IMG/VR virus record: IMGVR_UViG_3300010401_000001
Location: 1 to 64,000 of that record
Source of the DNA: a virus
Direction: 5' to 3' (one strand)
Length of the DNA stretch: 64,000 bases
The notes below the pieces were generated by a model. That model ran no database searches, had not been told where the DNA came from, and worked only from the letters and a program-made list of their open reading frames with translations. The first letter of the stretch is position 1. The number at the start of each line of letters is the position of its first letter. The position numbers and the translations under genes are program-made. Positions 50,249-58,745 of this stretch are shown here, in pieces.

Positions 50249-51618
50249 GGGACCCCGGTGCTCGTCGCCACGGCCACGCGGCTTGTGTCGTACACGGCAC
50301 GCTCGAACAACGAGATGGGGATCGTCGTCGACAACGACGGCGATGCCGTGGTGCCGATCAGCGGCAGCGCGACGTCGAGCACGCCGGAAACCGTGAAGAC
50401 CTGCGCCGATACCCGCGCCGCCACCACGTTGGTGCCGTCATCGAGCGCGTTGCCGCTCGTGGCGATCGCCGCGGCGATCTGCGCTGCGCCGTCGACCGGA
50501 AACGCGCTCGGATCCACTACGACGGTTACCGAGACCCAGACCGGGATCTCCGTCACCCGCGAGAATGCCATGGTCTGCGGCGTTCCCTCGCTGTCAAGCG
50601 CCGTGCCGATCACCGTCCCGAACGTCCTGATCCCGTCCGCGACGTTGTCGAGCAGCGCGTCCCAGATGTCCTGGTCCGCGCCGCCTTTCACCATCGCCAG
50701 CACGGAGTGCGGCGGGATCCCGTTCGCGTCGGTGCCGTCGGTGACGTTGCTGAACACGGTGCAGCTCGTGACCGGCGTCGGGCCGTCGGTCAGCCCGAGC
50801 AGCGCCGCGCGGATCGCTCCCTTCGTGGACGTGCCGGGCTGCTCGAGCTCGATCTCGCGTAGGGCGCGCAGCTGGGCATTGGTCATCACCGGCGAGCCGA
50901 CCGCGGCGTCCAGGATGTTGATGACCCCCGACCACCCGCCGACCGGTGTGTCGATGCTGACGATGTCGCCGCTCACCGCGACGATCGGTCCGGACACCGT
51001 AGCGCGCGTCAGCACGTCGACGAAGCCGGTCCCGGCTCCGAGGAAGCGCCACGTCGCGCCGCCGTCGGTGATGTCCACGCCGCGCGTCGTACCGCTCGGC
51101 CCCCCGCTCGGCGCCGACGGCCCGCCGACGGTGCAGAGGTAGATGTTGCCGGCGTTGGTGCGCTTATCACCGGCCACGTAGACCGTCGAGCCGAGCCAGG
51201 CCGTGGCCGCGGCGATGACCTGGTCGCCGGCGTCCTGGGTCGTGAACTGCTGCCCGGTGCTCGAGGTCGACGCCAGGGAGCCGGCCGTGATTGGCGTGGT
51301 CGGCGTGCCGGTGAGCGTCAGCGTGACGCTGCTGAACGTCGCCGCGCGGCGCTTCGTGCCGGTCAGCGCGCAGATCGCATCGAGCGCGGCGTCGAGCGCC
51401 TTGTTCGGGTCCTGGCTCGAGACGATCGCCTCGAGGAGCTCGTTCAACAGCGCGAACAGCTCCGCCACGATGCCGATCTGCTGGCCGTCCGGGGAGCGGT
51501 CCGAGACGTCCATCGAAGCCCCGAAGAAGCCCCGCCACTTCGCGTTGATCTGGTCGCGGACGTCTGCGAGCGTGGCGATCTGCAGTCCCTGGGTAGTCAG
51601 CGCCGGTATGGGCACCAC
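50245..51618 (-). CDS. Baseplate J-like protein
   Basis: 457 residues. Opening LADVRDQINAKWRGFFGASM, SPDGQQIGIVAELFALLNEL then the baseplate J core (DGPTPVTSCTVFSNVTDGTD, PHSVLAMVKGGADQDIWDAL) matches the contractile-tail wedge family. Acts in the baseplate ring. ATGA overlap with the downstream gene. Confidence 0.85.
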   Translation of the reverse strand: MVPIPALTTQGLQIATLADVRDQINAKWRGFFGASMDVSDRSPDGQQIGIVAELFALLNELLEAIVSSQDPNKALDAALDAICALTGTKRRAATFSSVTLTLTGTPTTPITAGSLASTSSTGQQFTTQDAGDQVIAAATAWLGSTVYVAGDKRTNAGNIYLCTVGGPSAPSGGPSGTTRGVDITDGGATWRFLGAGTGFVDVLTRATVSGPIVAVSGDIVSIDTPVGGWSGVINILDAAVGSPVMTNAQLRALREIELEQPGTSTKGAIRAALLGLTDGPTPVTSCTVFSNVTDGTDANGIPPHSVLAMVKGGADQDIWDALLDNVADGIRTFGTVIGTALDSEGTPQTMAFSRVTEIPVWVSVTVVVDPSAFPVDGAAQIAAAIATSGNALDDGTNVVAARVSAQVFTVSGVLDVALPLIGTTASPSLSTTIPISLFERAVYDTSRVAVATSTGVP

Positions 51619-51697
51619 ATCATCGTCGGTGTCGCGACGGTAACGGTCGAATCGGTGCTGGCCGCCGGCCGATGTCAGGATCGTCAGGGCCTCGGAT

Positions 51698-51703
51698 TAT
51701 GGT
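51698..51703 (+). promoter_or_regulatory. Leaderless-type -10 TATGGT
   Basis: TATGGT 8 bases before the ATG at 51712, without a Shine-Dalgarno. Similar boxes at 60867-60872 and 61151-61156 precede other rightward moron genes by 7 bases. A common promoter class of isolated rightward genes is suggested; no -35 is seen. Confidence 0.4.
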
Positions 51704-51711
51704 GGGCGTAC

Positions 51712-51909
51712 ATGAGCACGCGCTGGCACATCCACTGCCTCCGCTGCGCTGAGTCGCGCACGATCACTGGCGCCGGCAACGCGGCCCTGACCCGGCCACG
51801 TATCAGCGAGCTCGCCGCCGCCGGCAACGGCGATGCGGTGTGGCTGGCGCAACACGCGGCGCATCGGCTCGTGCCGGTCACCGAGTACGGGGCGGTTGTC
51901 GCCTGCTGA
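51712..51909 (+). CDS. Small moron protein with CxxC, 65 aa
   Basis: Rightward between baseplate genes on the other strand. TRWHIHCLRCAESRTITGAG and a C-terminal Cys. No Shine-Dalgarno; TATGGT precedes. First of three rightward morons. Confidence 0.55.
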   Translation: MSTRWHIHCLRCAESRTITGAGNAALTRPRISELAAAGNGDAVWLAQHAAHRLVPVTEYGAVVAC

Positions 51910-52292
51910 TCGGCTGCTCACGCTGCGCCGCTGGTCACCCGATCGGCGTGTTCGCGGTAGGCGACCAGGTGGTTCTCGTCTCGAGCCGGCCCCGAGCCGA
52001 CGGCCTTCAGCCCGGCACAAAAGGCACCGTGGTATCGTGGTCAATCCTGGCCGGCGCACAACACCAGGAGGTGCGCGTGCGGCGCAAGCGCGGCCAGGTT
52101 GCCGCGTTCGCCCCGTGCGAGCTCGCGCCAGCTGCCGCGCCAGCGACCAAGTCGATGTCGGACTACCGCGCGATGTCGCGCGAGGAGTTCAGGGCGCGGT
52201 TGCGCGAGCGCCGCGTGGTCGTGCATGTGCTGTCCGATGCAGAAGCCGCTCTCGCCGAGCGCAGCGCCCGGCGGATCCAGGCACGCCGATAG
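51906..52292 (+). CDS. Moron protein with probable CTG start, 128 aa
   Basis: The frame LLIGCSRCAAGHPIGVFAVG then DQVVLVSSRPR, KGTVVSWSIL is coding-like with a CxxC pair at its start. The only start in place is a CTG at 51906 overlapping the previous TGA (CTGA). GTG 51949 would omit the CxxC pair. KOW-like central segment; C-terminal helix SREEFRARLRERRVVV. Confidence 0.5.
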   Translation: MIGCSRCAAGHPIGVFAVGDQVVLVSSRPRADGLQPGTKGTVVSWSILAGAQHQEVRVRRKRGQVAAFAPCELAPAAAPATKSMSDYRAMSREEFRARLRERRVVVHVLSDAEAALAERSARRIQARR

Positions 52293-52528
52293 CCACCCTT
52301 GCGGGCCCCTCTTACCGCCCGGACATCGCTGCAGCGCGCCGGGTTGACGGTCTCGTAGGCCAGGTTCGATCGGCAGCCCACACGCTCTGGGTGGACCGTC
52401 TTGCTGGCGAGGGCTACGACGTTGGCCTTGCGGCCCAATATGGCGTACCCCGCCGCGTCGGGGTCAGAGAGGCTCATGAAGCTTGCAAGTCGGCATTGAA
52501 CCGAGGTGGTGCGGCCACCGAGTCATGA
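52289..52528 (+). CDS. Moron protein, probable ATA start, 79 aa
   Basis: The frame is open to the TGA at 52526-52528: SYRPDIAAARRVDGLVGQVR, AHTLWVDRLAGEGYDVGLAA. The ATA at 52289 overlaps the TAG of the upstream gene (ATAG). GTG 52391 would start a shorter protein. Composition of the 5' part is only moderately coding-like, so the start is uncertain. Confidence 0.4.
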   Translation: MATLAGPSYRPDIAAARRVDGLVGQVRSAAHTLWVDRLAGEGYDVGLAAQYGVPRRVGVREAHEACKSALNRGGAATES

Positions 52529-52535
52529 GTATCCG

Positions 52536-52609
52536 TTGCGCGGGCAGGATTTGAACCTGCGACCTCCGGGTTATGAGCCCGGTGAGCTACCTGGCTGCTC
52601 CACCGCACG
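52536..52609 (-). tRNA. Initiator tRNA-fMet (CAU)
   Basis: 74 nt read leftward. Acceptor CGTGCGG/CCGCGCA with a C1-A72 mismatch, D stem GAGC/GCTC with the A11:U24 pair, anticodon arm CCGGG-CTCATAA-CCCGG with three G:C pairs, T arm GCAGG-TTCAAAT-CCTGC. The C1-A72 mismatch, A11:U24 and three GC pairs are diagnostic of bacterial initiator tRNA. CCA not encoded. Phage-encoded initiator tRNAs are rare. Confidence 0.85.
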
Positions 52610-52639
52610 CAGCAACCATGCCCTACGGGGATTCGCGCG

Positions 52640-53101
52640 TCAAGGATCGCCTCGCCCGGCTCTCAGCATCGATAACGGCACAGCATCGAGCCTCAGGCGC
52701 GGGCGATCGTCCTGGATCGGCAGGCCGGTCCCGTCGCTGAATAGCGCGCTCTGAAACTGGAAGTCGATCCGCCGCGCTACCTTCGCGCCGCGCCGCCAGC
52801 GCCGGGTCATGCGTCTGCTCTGCTTGAGCTCCTCGCGGCACTTCGCGAACGCGGCCGGCGACCAGTCCGAGCCGATACCGTCCCAGTCCGGACCGAACCA
52901 GAGATCGAGATCCTCGCGCTCAACCAGCACACGGATGTCGAGGTCGCCGGGCTCATCGGCAGTCAGGTACGAGCCGACCAGGTAGACCGGGCCGCCGTAC
53001 GCGAAGGCGATGTGGTTGGCCTGGCCACGAAACGCGGCCGCGAACGACTCGGCGCGCTCACGCGGCGTCGGAGCTGCCGGCGAAGCGTCGGTACCGATCA
53101 T
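52640..53101 (-). CDS. Nucleotidyltransferase-fold protein, 153 aa
   Basis: VYLVGSYLTADEPGDLDIRV (GS then D-x-D) and RRIDFQFQSALF form the minimal NTase signature (G-S-x...D-x-D...D). Overlaps the baseplate W gene. Similar proteins act as MNT-like antitoxins or modify RNA or proteins. Sits among tail genes in an insertion spot. Confidence 0.65.
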   Translation of the reverse strand: MIGTDASPAAPTPRERAESFAAAFRGQANHIAFAYGGPVYLVGSYLTADEPGDLDIRVLVEREDLDLWFGPDWDGIGSDWSPAAFAKCREELKQSRRMTRRWRRGAKVARRIDFQFQSALFSDGTGLPIQDDRPRLRLDAVPLSMLRAGRGDP

Positions 53102-53508
53102 GTTCCGGGCACGATCTGCACCTGGCCGTCGCCGAACCTGGTGATGATCGTCGCGCTCACGGTCAGGTTGCGTGTCGTGCCGTCAAAGCTTGACTTGAAC
53201 TCCGCGACGTCGAGCACGCCGGGCACCGCGAGCGCCTCGCCGCGCAGGACCCGGGCGATCTTCGCGGCGTCGTAGGGCTGCCCGAGGATGGCGTCCTGCT
53301 CGGTAACCACGCCGTCCTCGGTCTCGAGCCACGGCGTGCCCAGGTCGCGATTGAGGAACCACTCGTCGCGCCACAGGAGCCACGCCGTGCGCACCAAGAT
53401 GAGCACGGCCTCGAGGCCGCTGGCCTTGCGCAGCGGCACGATGAGGTCGTTGTTCTGGTCGCGCGCGAACACGACCGGATCGGTTGATAGCGCGGTGGTC
53501 GCGGGCAT
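53098..53508 (-). CDS. Baseplate wedge protein (gpW/gp46-like)
   Basis: 136 residues. FLNRDLGTPWLETEDGVVTE, YDAAKIARVLRGEALAVPGV and FKSSFDGTTRNLTVSATIIT match the GPW/gp25 or Mu gp46-like wedge family (LNxDLGTxW and LxxPGVLxV). Start TGATG overlap with the spike gene. Confidence 0.7.
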   Translation of the reverse strand: MPATTALSTDPVVFARDQNNDLIVPLRKASGLEAVLILVRTAWLLWRDEWFLNRDLGTPWLETEDGVVTEQDAILGQPYDAAKIARVLRGEALAVPGVLDVAEFKSSFDGTTRNLTVSATIITRFGDGQVQIVPGT

Positions 53509-54164
53509 CAGAGAACCTTGACCTTCTGCGAGGTGTAGCTGGCGACCGCGGCGTTGAAGCTGTTGAGCGCCGCGGTGATCGCGCTGCCCGCCGCCGTCCC
53601 TCCGGTCGGGATGCCGCTGACCGCTGACGCGATGGCGGTTACAAGTGTGGTCAGCTGCGATAGGAAAGCGTTGCCGAGCAACACGGGTTCCGTGGCCGGC
53701 GAGCCGCCTAGGTTGAGCACGTCTTGGTCGTCGACCTCGGCGAACGTGCCAGCGGGGTCGTCGCCATCGAAGAACAGCCCGGTGATCGCGATCCCGTCAG
53801 CCTCGTGGTGGTGCCGGTCATCGTCCGGGTCAACCACGTCGTCAACCGACTTCAGCTTCGCGATGCTCGACGACGAGAACACGACGAGGCAGCGGTCGCC
53901 GACGCGCACCGGGTACTTGAACCGCTCGATGCCGCTGCCGATCCGCATTACCGGGACGTCGGTCAGCGGCGCGATCACCGTGGTCTGGCGCTCGCCGTCG
54001 CCGTCGACGTGCGCATCCATGACCAGGAGCTACACCGTAGCGCGCCGGGTCGCCTTGTCGTAGGACTCGATCCGGCCGGGCAGAGCGGCGCGGAGCCCAT
54101 CGAGCCGGTCATCGAGCGCGGCGTCGATTACCTCGTTGAGTAGCGGCGTCAGCGAGTCGCTCAT
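53508..54164 (-). CDS. Baseplate spike (gp45/gp138-N type) with in-frame amber codon
   Basis: From ATG 54164 (ATGA overlap with the hub gene) the frame encodes 44 residues ending SYDKATRRATV, then TAG (54030-54032), then in the same frame LLVMDAHVDGDGERQTTVIAPLT and the rest to 53508. Relatives of this spike family have a continuous segment LPGxVxSYD...ADVQP...V.D...DGER spanning exactly this point. A single C-to-T change (CAG to TAG) would cause it. Either suppressed by a tRNA or a defect; ATG 54020 could give a short 170-residue form. Confidence 0.75.
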
Positions 54165-55087
54165 ACCGATCTTCCTTCGATGTGAGTGGTCCACTCCGCT
54201 CCCCAGAAGTCTCCCTCGTGGGTCACGGCATCAATACGAAACGTGCCGTTGATGGATTGGGTCCGCACTTCGATGCGCTCGCCTGGCGTGAGCTCGGGGA
54301 ATAATGTGTGCTTGATCTTGAGCTTCGGGACCTTGAGCTCACGGCCCTTGCCAGTTCGGCGGCCTCGCTTGCGCGGCGCGCGGATCTTCGGCGGGTCAAT
54401 CGTCGGAGCGCCGATGATGCCGCCATCGGGCGGCGACGACAGCACGCGCCGCACGCCCGGAACGACGTCGTCGTAGCGCATGATCTGCATGCGGCCGTCC
54501 TGAAACGACCAGTCCATGCCGAACTGCGCCAAGATGCGCGTCAGCTCGTCGGCGACCCAGCCCGTGACGACCTCGCCCGTGGAGAGGCGCGTCTGCAGCT
54601 CGGACAGCCCGCTGAGGTCAGGAAGCGCTGTGCCGAACTTTTTGCACAGGTCGCTGACGATCGTCGTGACCGGGATGCCCTTGGCGTAGCTGCGGTTATG
54701 CCGGGCCTCGGCATAGGCCCGCGCCCCATCGCCGAGCTGGAGCTTGGTCTCCCATTCGGTGCCGGTGTGCTCGTTACTGGCGAAGCGGCAATCGCCGATG
54801 AACAGCAGCCGAGGCGTGTTGTCGTATCCGGCCTCGATCCGCACCTTCGACGGCCCCCCCACGATGTTCTCGCGTGATACCTGGTTCAGGTTGATGAGCG
54901 TGAGCTCGGCCTGGTTCGGGGTCTTCTGCAGGTGCTTCTCGATCTTGAACTTGATGCCCTGCGGCTGCGTGATCTCGTCGATGGTCTCGAGCTCCTCGAA
55001 AAACGACCGGTTGAGGCCTTCGATGTCGATGAGCTCGGGCGCGCGGATCACGGTGAGCTTGTAGACCCGGTCGAGCTCGACGCTCAT
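54161..55087 (-). CDS. Baseplate hub protein (gpD/gp43-like)
   Basis: 308 residues; start set by ATGA overlap with the plug gene. NLNQVSRENIVGGPSKVRIE, LLFIGDCRFASNEHTGTEWE, IPVTTIVSDLCKKFGTALPD and LTPGERIEVRTQSINGTFRI are hub-like (phage late control gpD/cyanophage hub) elements. The last gene before the spike. Confidence 0.8.
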   Translation of the reverse strand: MSVELDRVYKLTVIRAPELIDIEGLNRSFFEELETIDEITQPQGIKFKIEKHLQKTPNQAELTLINLNQVSRENIVGGPSKVRIEAGYDNTPRLLFIGDCRFASNEHTGTEWETKLQLGDGARAYAEARHNRSYAKGIPVTTIVSDLCKKFGTALPDLSGLSELQTRLSTGEVVTGWVADELTRILAQFGMDWSFQDGRMQIMRYDDVVPGVRRVLSSPPDGGIIGAPTIDPPKIRAPRKRGRRTGKGRELKVPKLKIKHTLFPELTPGERIEVRTQSINGTFRIDAVTHEGDFWGAEWTTHIEGRSV

Positions 55088-55425
55088 GGTTGCTCCATGA
55101 TGATCGCGTCGGCCGCTGTGAGGTGCACCATGACGACCCGGCCCCCCAGGTCGTTGAGGCCGGCCTCGACGCCGCTGCTGTCGTTGTCGATCAGGAACAG
55201 CCCAGCGGTGAACAGCGGGTTCAGGTACGTCGAGCCGAGCCGCACGCCCAACACGAGCTTGATTCCGAAGGCGATCGGTGTCGTCCCGTCCCGCTCCCAC
55301 ACGTCGAGGTACCACGCCAGGTCGTCGCTGTTCCAGCGCGCGCGCATCACATACGGCTCGGTGTCGAGCGTGATCGCGATCAGCTGCAGCGGGTCGCCGG
55401 GGACGAATGGGACGATGGTCGGCAT
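55084..55425 (-). CDS. Baseplate plug protein (cyanophage BPP type)
   Basis: 113 residues. MPTIVPFVPGDPLQLIAITL, WYLDVWERDGTTPIAFGIKL, LGVRLGSTYLNPLFTAGLFL, GLNDLGGRVVMVHLTA is the compact pattern of phage baseplate plug proteins. Plugs the tube at the hub. Confidence 0.8.
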   Translation of the reverse strand: MPTIVPFVPGDPLQLIAITLDTEPYVMRARWNSDDLAWYLDVWERDGTTPIAFGIKLVLGVRLGSTYLNPLFTAGLFLIDNDSSGVEAGLNDLGGRVVMVHLTAADAIIMEQP

Positions 55426-55428
55426 CGT

Positions 55429-56409
55429 TTATTGCCCTGGAAACGTCGGCGGGAAGTTGCGCTGGAAGCGCTGTAGGTCCTCGTTGCTGATCGAGTTGTC
55501 GATTGTGTCAGGTAGCGACTGCTGGAAGCGTTTTAGGTTGAGCCCGGCCGGCAAGTTGTTCACCTCCGACGTCGGGATCGGCGCGCCGACTCGTGCCTGG
55601 CGCGCCTGCTCGCGCAGGTCGTCGGTCATCTCTGTGCGGCGTTGTCCGGTAAACTTTTCGCCGGTTGTCAGGTCGGTGTACTCTGTCCATGGCATGGCCG
55701 GGTCCTTCTTGCCAAGAACGATGGCCTCGTCCTTGGACAACCCTGGTGGCCGGTTGTATCTGACCTCAACCTGAGTAACTACTCCAACAAATCTCCCCTT
55801 GGCGATGTCGTGTTTCCATTCGACGACGGCATCGGCGACGGCGGCCTTACCGATCGCCGCCTTCGCCTTCGCTTGTCCGCCGGCTCCGGCCATCGAGGTC
55901 CGGACGCGGACCTTGGTGCGCGTGTTCGTGATGACCACGACCTTGCGGAACTTCGCGGTAAAAAACAGCGCGCCTGGTCGCTGCTTCTTGGGATCTGGGT
56001 CGCTGCGGCCGGGGGACTTGTCCTTGTTCACCGGTACGGTCAGGTCGATGAAGGCCATCGAAGTGAACGTCCCCAGGGTCGTCTCGATGCGCACGGGCCG
56101 CCGGGCCGCCTTGAGCTCGCGGAGCCGCTGTAGAGCTTCGGCGGAGGGAAGCGCCGTGCTGGTCGTGCCGTCCGGTCCCGTCTCGGGCTGCCGCGTCGGA
56201 TCGGTGGCAACGTCGCCGATCGGCGTGTCCGAGACGATGCACTCGAGCGTGACCTCGTCGGGAAGCTCGCGGATGTGGTCGGTGAAGTCGACGCCTTTCT
56301 CGACGGGGAACTTCGTGGCTTCTCCGGGAAAGCTGAACTCCTCGGACAAGGCGAGGTCCATCAGGTAGCTCGGCAGTGGCGGAGGCCCGCCGATGCGTAC
56401 GAGGCTCAT
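55429..56409 (-). CDS. Dit-like phage tail protein
   Basis: 326 residues. ALSEEFSFPGEATKFPVEKG, DHIRELPDEVTLECIVSDTP, then RRPVRIETTLGTFTSMAFID and FRKVVVITNTRTKV match the Dit-like N-terminal domain of contractile phages (ADFPVEKGVDVSDHIxxxPxxVxxxG). C-terminal part is longer and Pro/Gln-rich. Between plug and tape measure. Confidence 0.75.
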   Translation of the reverse strand: MSLVRIGGPPPLPSYLMDLALSEEFSFPGEATKFPVEKGVDFTDHIRELPDEVTLECIVSDTPIGDVATDPTRQPETGPDGTTSTALPSAEALQRLRELKAARRPVRIETTLGTFTSMAFIDLTVPVNKDKSPGRSDPDPKKQRPGALFFTAKFRKVVVITNTRTKVRVRTSMAGAGGQAKAKAAIGKAAVADAVVEWKHDIAKGRFVGVVTQVEVRYNRPPGLSKDEAIVLGKKDPAMPWTEYTDLTTGEKFTGQRRTEMTDDLREQARQARVGAPIPTSEVNNLPAGLNLKRFQQSLPDTIDNSISNEDLQRFQRNFPPTFPGQ

Positions 56410-58094
56410 CCGTACACGTCCATGGTCTGGCGCAACACGCCGCCGAGCTCCTCGTGGAAGACCTTGCGTACCTGGTCGCCGACCGCCACCGGGTCGGCGT
56501 TCGGGCTGTGCACGTTGATGTCGCCGACGTTGATGTTCATGGCGGTCGGTCCGCGTTGTCCGCCGCCGATGCTGCCTTGCGGAAGCCGCGGAGCATCGAG
56601 GTCGTCGGGCAGGTTGTACTTCTTGTTGAACTCCTCGGGAGGTAGCTCAGTCGAGTCCTGGAGCATCTCGGCGTGCTCGCCGGATGGCAGCACGGCGGCG
56701 CCGGTTATTACCTTGCCCGCCACACCAGGTAGGTCGGCGACTGCCTTCACCAGAGCGATCAGGCCATGAATCACTGGCAGGTTGGCTACGAAATCAAACG
56801 CCGCCGAGAACCCGCTTTTGATCGCCTCCCATGCCGTTCGCGCAGCTCCGGCGATCGCATCGAAGGCATCGTGAAACGCCTTCTTCACCTTCTCGGGGTG
56901 CTGCATCACCCAGCGAATGGCATAGACGAGCGCGGTCAGCGCCAGCACGATGAGCGTGATCGGATTTGTCGCGAAGGCGATCGCCGACTGGATCGCGAAC
57001 ACGCCGAGCACGATGCCGAGCGCGATGAGCAGCGACTTCACGAGCTCGCCGCCGTCCACGAACTGGCTCATCCAGTCGAGTAGCTCGCCGCCTTGCTCGA
57101 CGACGAAGTCGATCGCTATGGCAAGGCCATCGAACGCATCGCCAAGCCATTCACCGATGGCCTTGCCGACACGCTCGATCGTCTCCTGGTTTTTGTCGAG
57201 CCACTCGTTGAAGCGCCCGACGGCCTCGGTGATGCGCTCGAACAGCGGCACGCCGACCTTGCCGAGCGCGATCTGCAGCTTGTCCTTGAGCGTCGAGGTG
57301 ACTCCCGAGAAGCTCTGCCCGAACGCCTGGGCGGCGTCCTTGAACGCCTCGCTGCCGAGGGCTTTCTTCACGACGGCCAGGCGCCCCTTGGCGTCGAGTT
57401 CGCGGAACTGATCCTCGGTCATGTGCACCATGCCGAGGAGCTGCTTCACGAACATCATCCGGTTCGAGACGTTGCCCTGCAGCATCTCGGAGATCTCGAG
57501 GGCTGCGTAGCCGGCGCCGCGACCGCCCGCGAGCACCTTGGCGGCGATCACGCCTTGCTCGGTGATCTGCTTCAGGTCCTCGAGCTTGCCGCCGGTGTTG
57601 AACGTGGCCGCCGCGAGGCCCTTGCCGAACTCGAGGATCTCCGCGGTAGTGACCGGCGTCTGCGTCGAGAACTTCTGCCACTCAGCGTAGAGCTCCTTGG
57701 CCTGACCTGTCGCATGTTCGAAGCTTCCGCCGAGCTGGCCCTCGATCATCGCCGCAAGCGAGATCGTCGAGTCTTGGACCTCCTGGTTGAACTTGACGAG
57801 GTGCTCGTAGCCGAAGTCGGCAGCGAGGTAGGTCAGGTACCCCTTGATGGCGGCGCCTGCGGCGTCGAAGGAATGCGCGGCCTGGTCGCCGGCGCGCGCC
57901 GCGGCGTTGCCAGCTCCCGCCGCGGCTGGTGCGACCCCGCCGAGCAGCTTGCTCAGGGTCCCGGCCCCCGCGCTGAGCTGGCCGAGCGCGGCCTGCGCCT
58001 GGCCCATCTGTCCCGTGCCCTGCGCCCACTGCGCCGTGTTGACCCGGAGCCCAAGCGTCGCGAACAGCGCTGCGATTTCTCCGCCGTCAGCCAC
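56406..58094 (-). CDS. Tail tape measure protein
   Basis: 562 residues; start GTG 58094 preceded by AAGGAG. Long helical protein with coiled coil N-terminus, AEILEFGKGLAAATFNTGGK (tape-measure N-terminal domain) and hydrophobic helices (LLIALGIVLGVFAIQSAIAF and PITLIVLALTALVYAIRWVM), then C-terminal GPTAMNINVGDINVHS. Sets tail length. Comparatively short for a contractile tail, so a short tail is implied. Confidence 0.85.
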   Translation of the reverse strand: MADGGEIAALFATLGLRVNTAQWAQGTGQMGQAQAALGQLSAGAGTLSKLLGGVAPAAAGAGNAAARAGDQAAHSFDAAGAAIKGYLTYLAADFGYEHLVKFNQEVQDSTISLAAMIEGQLGGSFEHATGQAKELYAEWQKFSTQTPVTTAEILEFGKGLAAATFNTGGKLEDLKQITEQGVIAAKVLAGGRGAGYAALEISEMLQGNVSNRMMFVKQLLGMVHMTEDQFRELDAKGRLAVVKKALGSEAFKDAAQAFGQSFSGVTSTLKDKLQIALGKVGVPLFERITEAVGRFNEWLDKNQETIERVGKAIGEWLGDAFDGLAIAIDFVVEQGGELLDWMSQFVDGGELVKSLLIALGIVLGVFAIQSAIAFATNPITLIVLALTALVYAIRWVMQHPEKVKKAFHDAFDAIAGAARTAWEAIKSGFSAAFDFVANLPVIHGLIALVKAVADLPGVAGKVITGAAVLPSGEHAEMLQDSTELPPEEFNKKYNLPDDLDAPRLPQGSIGGGQRGPTAMNINVGDINVHSPNADPVAVGDQVRKVFHEELGGVLRQTMDVYG

Positions 58095-58353
58095 CGCTGC
58101 GCTCCTTGCGCCGCTTCTCGGCGCGCTCACGGGTCTCGTCGCGCGCGTCGAGCAGGAGGTTCAAGAGGTCGACCTCGTTGAGCGACATGGCCTTGACGTT
58201 GGTCCATGCCTGCGCCGGGTCATCCGACTCCAGCACGAGGCGGTACCCTAGCCAGTAGCGCTCGTGCTCTGGCTGGAGTCCTCGGAGGGCGAGATCTTCG
58301 CCATCAGCGCCTTGGGGTCGAACCCGATCAGGCCGAGTCCGTCCAAAAAACCC
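58087..58353 (-). CDS. Frameshifted extension of the tail assembly chaperone
   Basis: In the -1 frame relative to the upstream gene, with no start of its own: PEHERYWLGYRLVLESDDPA, QAWTNVKAMSLNEVDLLNLL. The frame opens at the run GGGTTTTTTG (58353-58344 minus strand), a slippery heptamer GGGTTTT in phase (G-GGT-TTT). As in Mu-like phages a -1 slip would fuse the two parts. The slip may also occur nearer to the end of the first ORF. Confidence 0.65.
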   Translation of the reverse strand, partial: GFFGRTRPDRVRPQGADGEDLALRGLQPEHERYWLGYRLVLESDDPAQAWTNVKAMSLNEVDLLNLLLDARDETRERAEKRRKERSGG

Positions 58354-58745
58354 GAGAACGACACCTCCAGCGCGAGCGTGACGGCGGGGAAGATGTACTT
58401 CTGCCGACCCGTGAACGCGTTGTTCAGCGCGTCCTTGCCCTTCAGGTCGTACGTCCCGGCGCCATCGCCACGCGCGATGAGCGTCGTCCTCTTGAGGAGC
58501 CGCTCGAGGTACGACGTGAGCTTGCCGCTCATCAGCTCGCGCGCGAACATCGCCAGCGCGTCGCCGACCATGACGCGGCCGCGCTGAGCCGCCCCGCCCG
58601 CCGGTGCGACGATTGCCGTCATGTCGGCGAGCAGGTCGGTTGCGTCGCAGAACAGCAGCTCGGTGGAGATGATTTCCACGGAGCCGTCGTCGGAGCGCCA
58701 GGTTTTCTGGCCGGCGGTCGTTCCCATGTTCTTCGCCGCGCTCAC
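58248..58745 (-). CDS. Tail assembly chaperone, first ORF
   Basis: 165 residues. RSDDGSVEIISTELLFCDAT, YLERLLKRTTLIARGDGAGT, then NNAFTGRQKYIFPAVTLALEV. A tail assembly chaperone by position between tube and tape measure, with the -1 extension downstream. Function by position and frameshift arrangement. Confidence 0.7.
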   Translation of the reverse strand: MSAAKNMGTTAGQKTWRSDDGSVEIISTELLFCDATDLLADMTAIVAPAGGAAQRGRVMVGDALAMFARELMSGKLTSYLERLLKRTTLIARGDGAGTYDLKGKDALNNAFTGRQKYIFPAVTLALEVSFSGFLDGLGLIGFDPKALMAKISPSEDSSQSTSATG

